From the NCBI GenBank assembly GCA_035647835.1, contig DASRMS010000166.1:1-24387 (forward strand): a stretch of 24,387 nucleotides of DNA, read 5' to 3'. Shown here piece by piece: positions 24,249 through 24,387 of the stretch. The position numbers and the translations under genes are program-made. Every line of letters begins with the position of its first letter. Within the stretch, counting starts at the first letter, position 1. The notes below the pieces were generated by a model. That model made no database searches, was not told the DNA's origin, and was given only the letters and a program-made list of their open reading frames with translations. The stretch is from UBA9865 sp035647835. GTDB taxonomy: Bacteria; Bacillota; Dethiobacteria; Dethiobacterales; Dethiobacteraceae.

Positions 24249-24387
24249 ATCGAGTAGGAGGCTACCCATTAATTGAATAGCCGTCCTCTCACACCACCGT
24301 ACGTACCGTTCGGTATACGGCGGTTCAATAGAATTAGTGGACTAGTGAATATCTTTCACTGATTGACAGAAGTCCCAGCTTCTTAAG
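24249..24387 (-). mobile_element. 3' end of a group II intron (domains V and VI)
   Basis: On the minus strand, 24326-24293 is a 34-nt domain V: a 9-bp lower stem (ACCGCCGTA with TACGGTGGT), a 2-nt CG bulge on the 3' side and a 4-bp upper stem capped by GAAC. Domain VI follows at 24292-24249. Its GGCTATTC/GGGTAGCC stem and GAG/CTC, GGA/TCC pairings leave an unpaired A at 24255, seven bases from the predicted 3' end at 24249, the canonical place for the branch point. The remaining intron lies beyond the right edge. The exact 3' splice site is inferred. Confidence 0.88.
24334..24387 (-). CDS. ltrA: C-terminal tail of the group II intron reverse transcriptase/maturase (partial)
   Basis: The frame entering from the right edge gives LKKLGLLSISERYSLVH and a TAA stop at 24336-24334. 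This resembles the usual end of bacterial intron-encoded proteins (a L-x-x-LG-hydrophobic-x-S/L...Y-x-x-H pattern). It stops 7 nt before domain V, as expected for an ORF in domain IV. Only 17 codons are visible, so the call rests mainly on position. Confidence 0.7.
   Translation of the reverse strand, partial: LKKLGLLSISERYSLVH

Overview
This window comes from a strictly anaerobic, low-to-mid GC member of the Bacillota, probably Clostridia of the Peptococcaceae/acetogen type. The evidence is a bacterial-type Wood-Ljungdahl (acetyl-CoA) operon, a PyrK/PyrD type 1B dihydroorotate dehydrogenase, a YhaM-family exoribonuclease, a ComK-like protein and strong GGAGG ribosome binding sites. Every gene recognised lies on the minus strand, so the window is read from right to left. 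The gene content does not say whether the pathway runs towards acetate synthesis or acetate/CO oxidation.

Right edge (24387 to about 23785): the 3' end of a group II intron, with the last 17 codons of its reverse transcriptase, domain V and domain VI. It is followed by about 460 nt of gene-free leader carrying a 10-8-10 palindrome.

23784 to 9817: a ten-gene Wood-Ljungdahl operon in the order cooC, acsA (CO dehydrogenase), acsB (acetyl-CoA synthase), acsC, acsV (RACo), acsD, acsE, a GltD-ferredoxin-MvhD fusion flavoprotein, metV and metF. It closes with a clear intrinsic terminator. Together the genes encode methylene-THF reduction (MetVF plus the fusion protein as likely electron donor), methyl transfer (AcsE) to the corrinoid protein (AcsCD), rescue of inactivated cobalt (AcsV), CO2/CO interconversion (AcsA, nickel loaded with CooC) and acetyl-CoA assembly (AcsB). 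An 18-bp perfect hairpin separates acsB from acsC.

9766 to about 9322: a gene-free stretch rich in inverted and direct repeats, followed by a sigma-A-like promoter for the next operon.

9321 to 6130: yhaM, a TPR protein with a C-terminal helix-turn-helix, a ComK-like protein whose ribosome binding site lies in a terminator-like hairpin, and a small YwgA-like protein. A strong terminator follows.

5920 to 1596: a pyrimidine operon, pyrC-pyrK-pyrD-pyrF-pyrE, without pyrB, carAB or pyrR in the window. A terminator follows, then radA, which is cut by the left edge only a few codons before its expected end.

The observation most worth following is the GltD-ferredoxin-MvhD fusion beside metVF. It may be a one-polypeptide alternative to the HdrABC-MvhD module that accompanies MetVF in Moorella.
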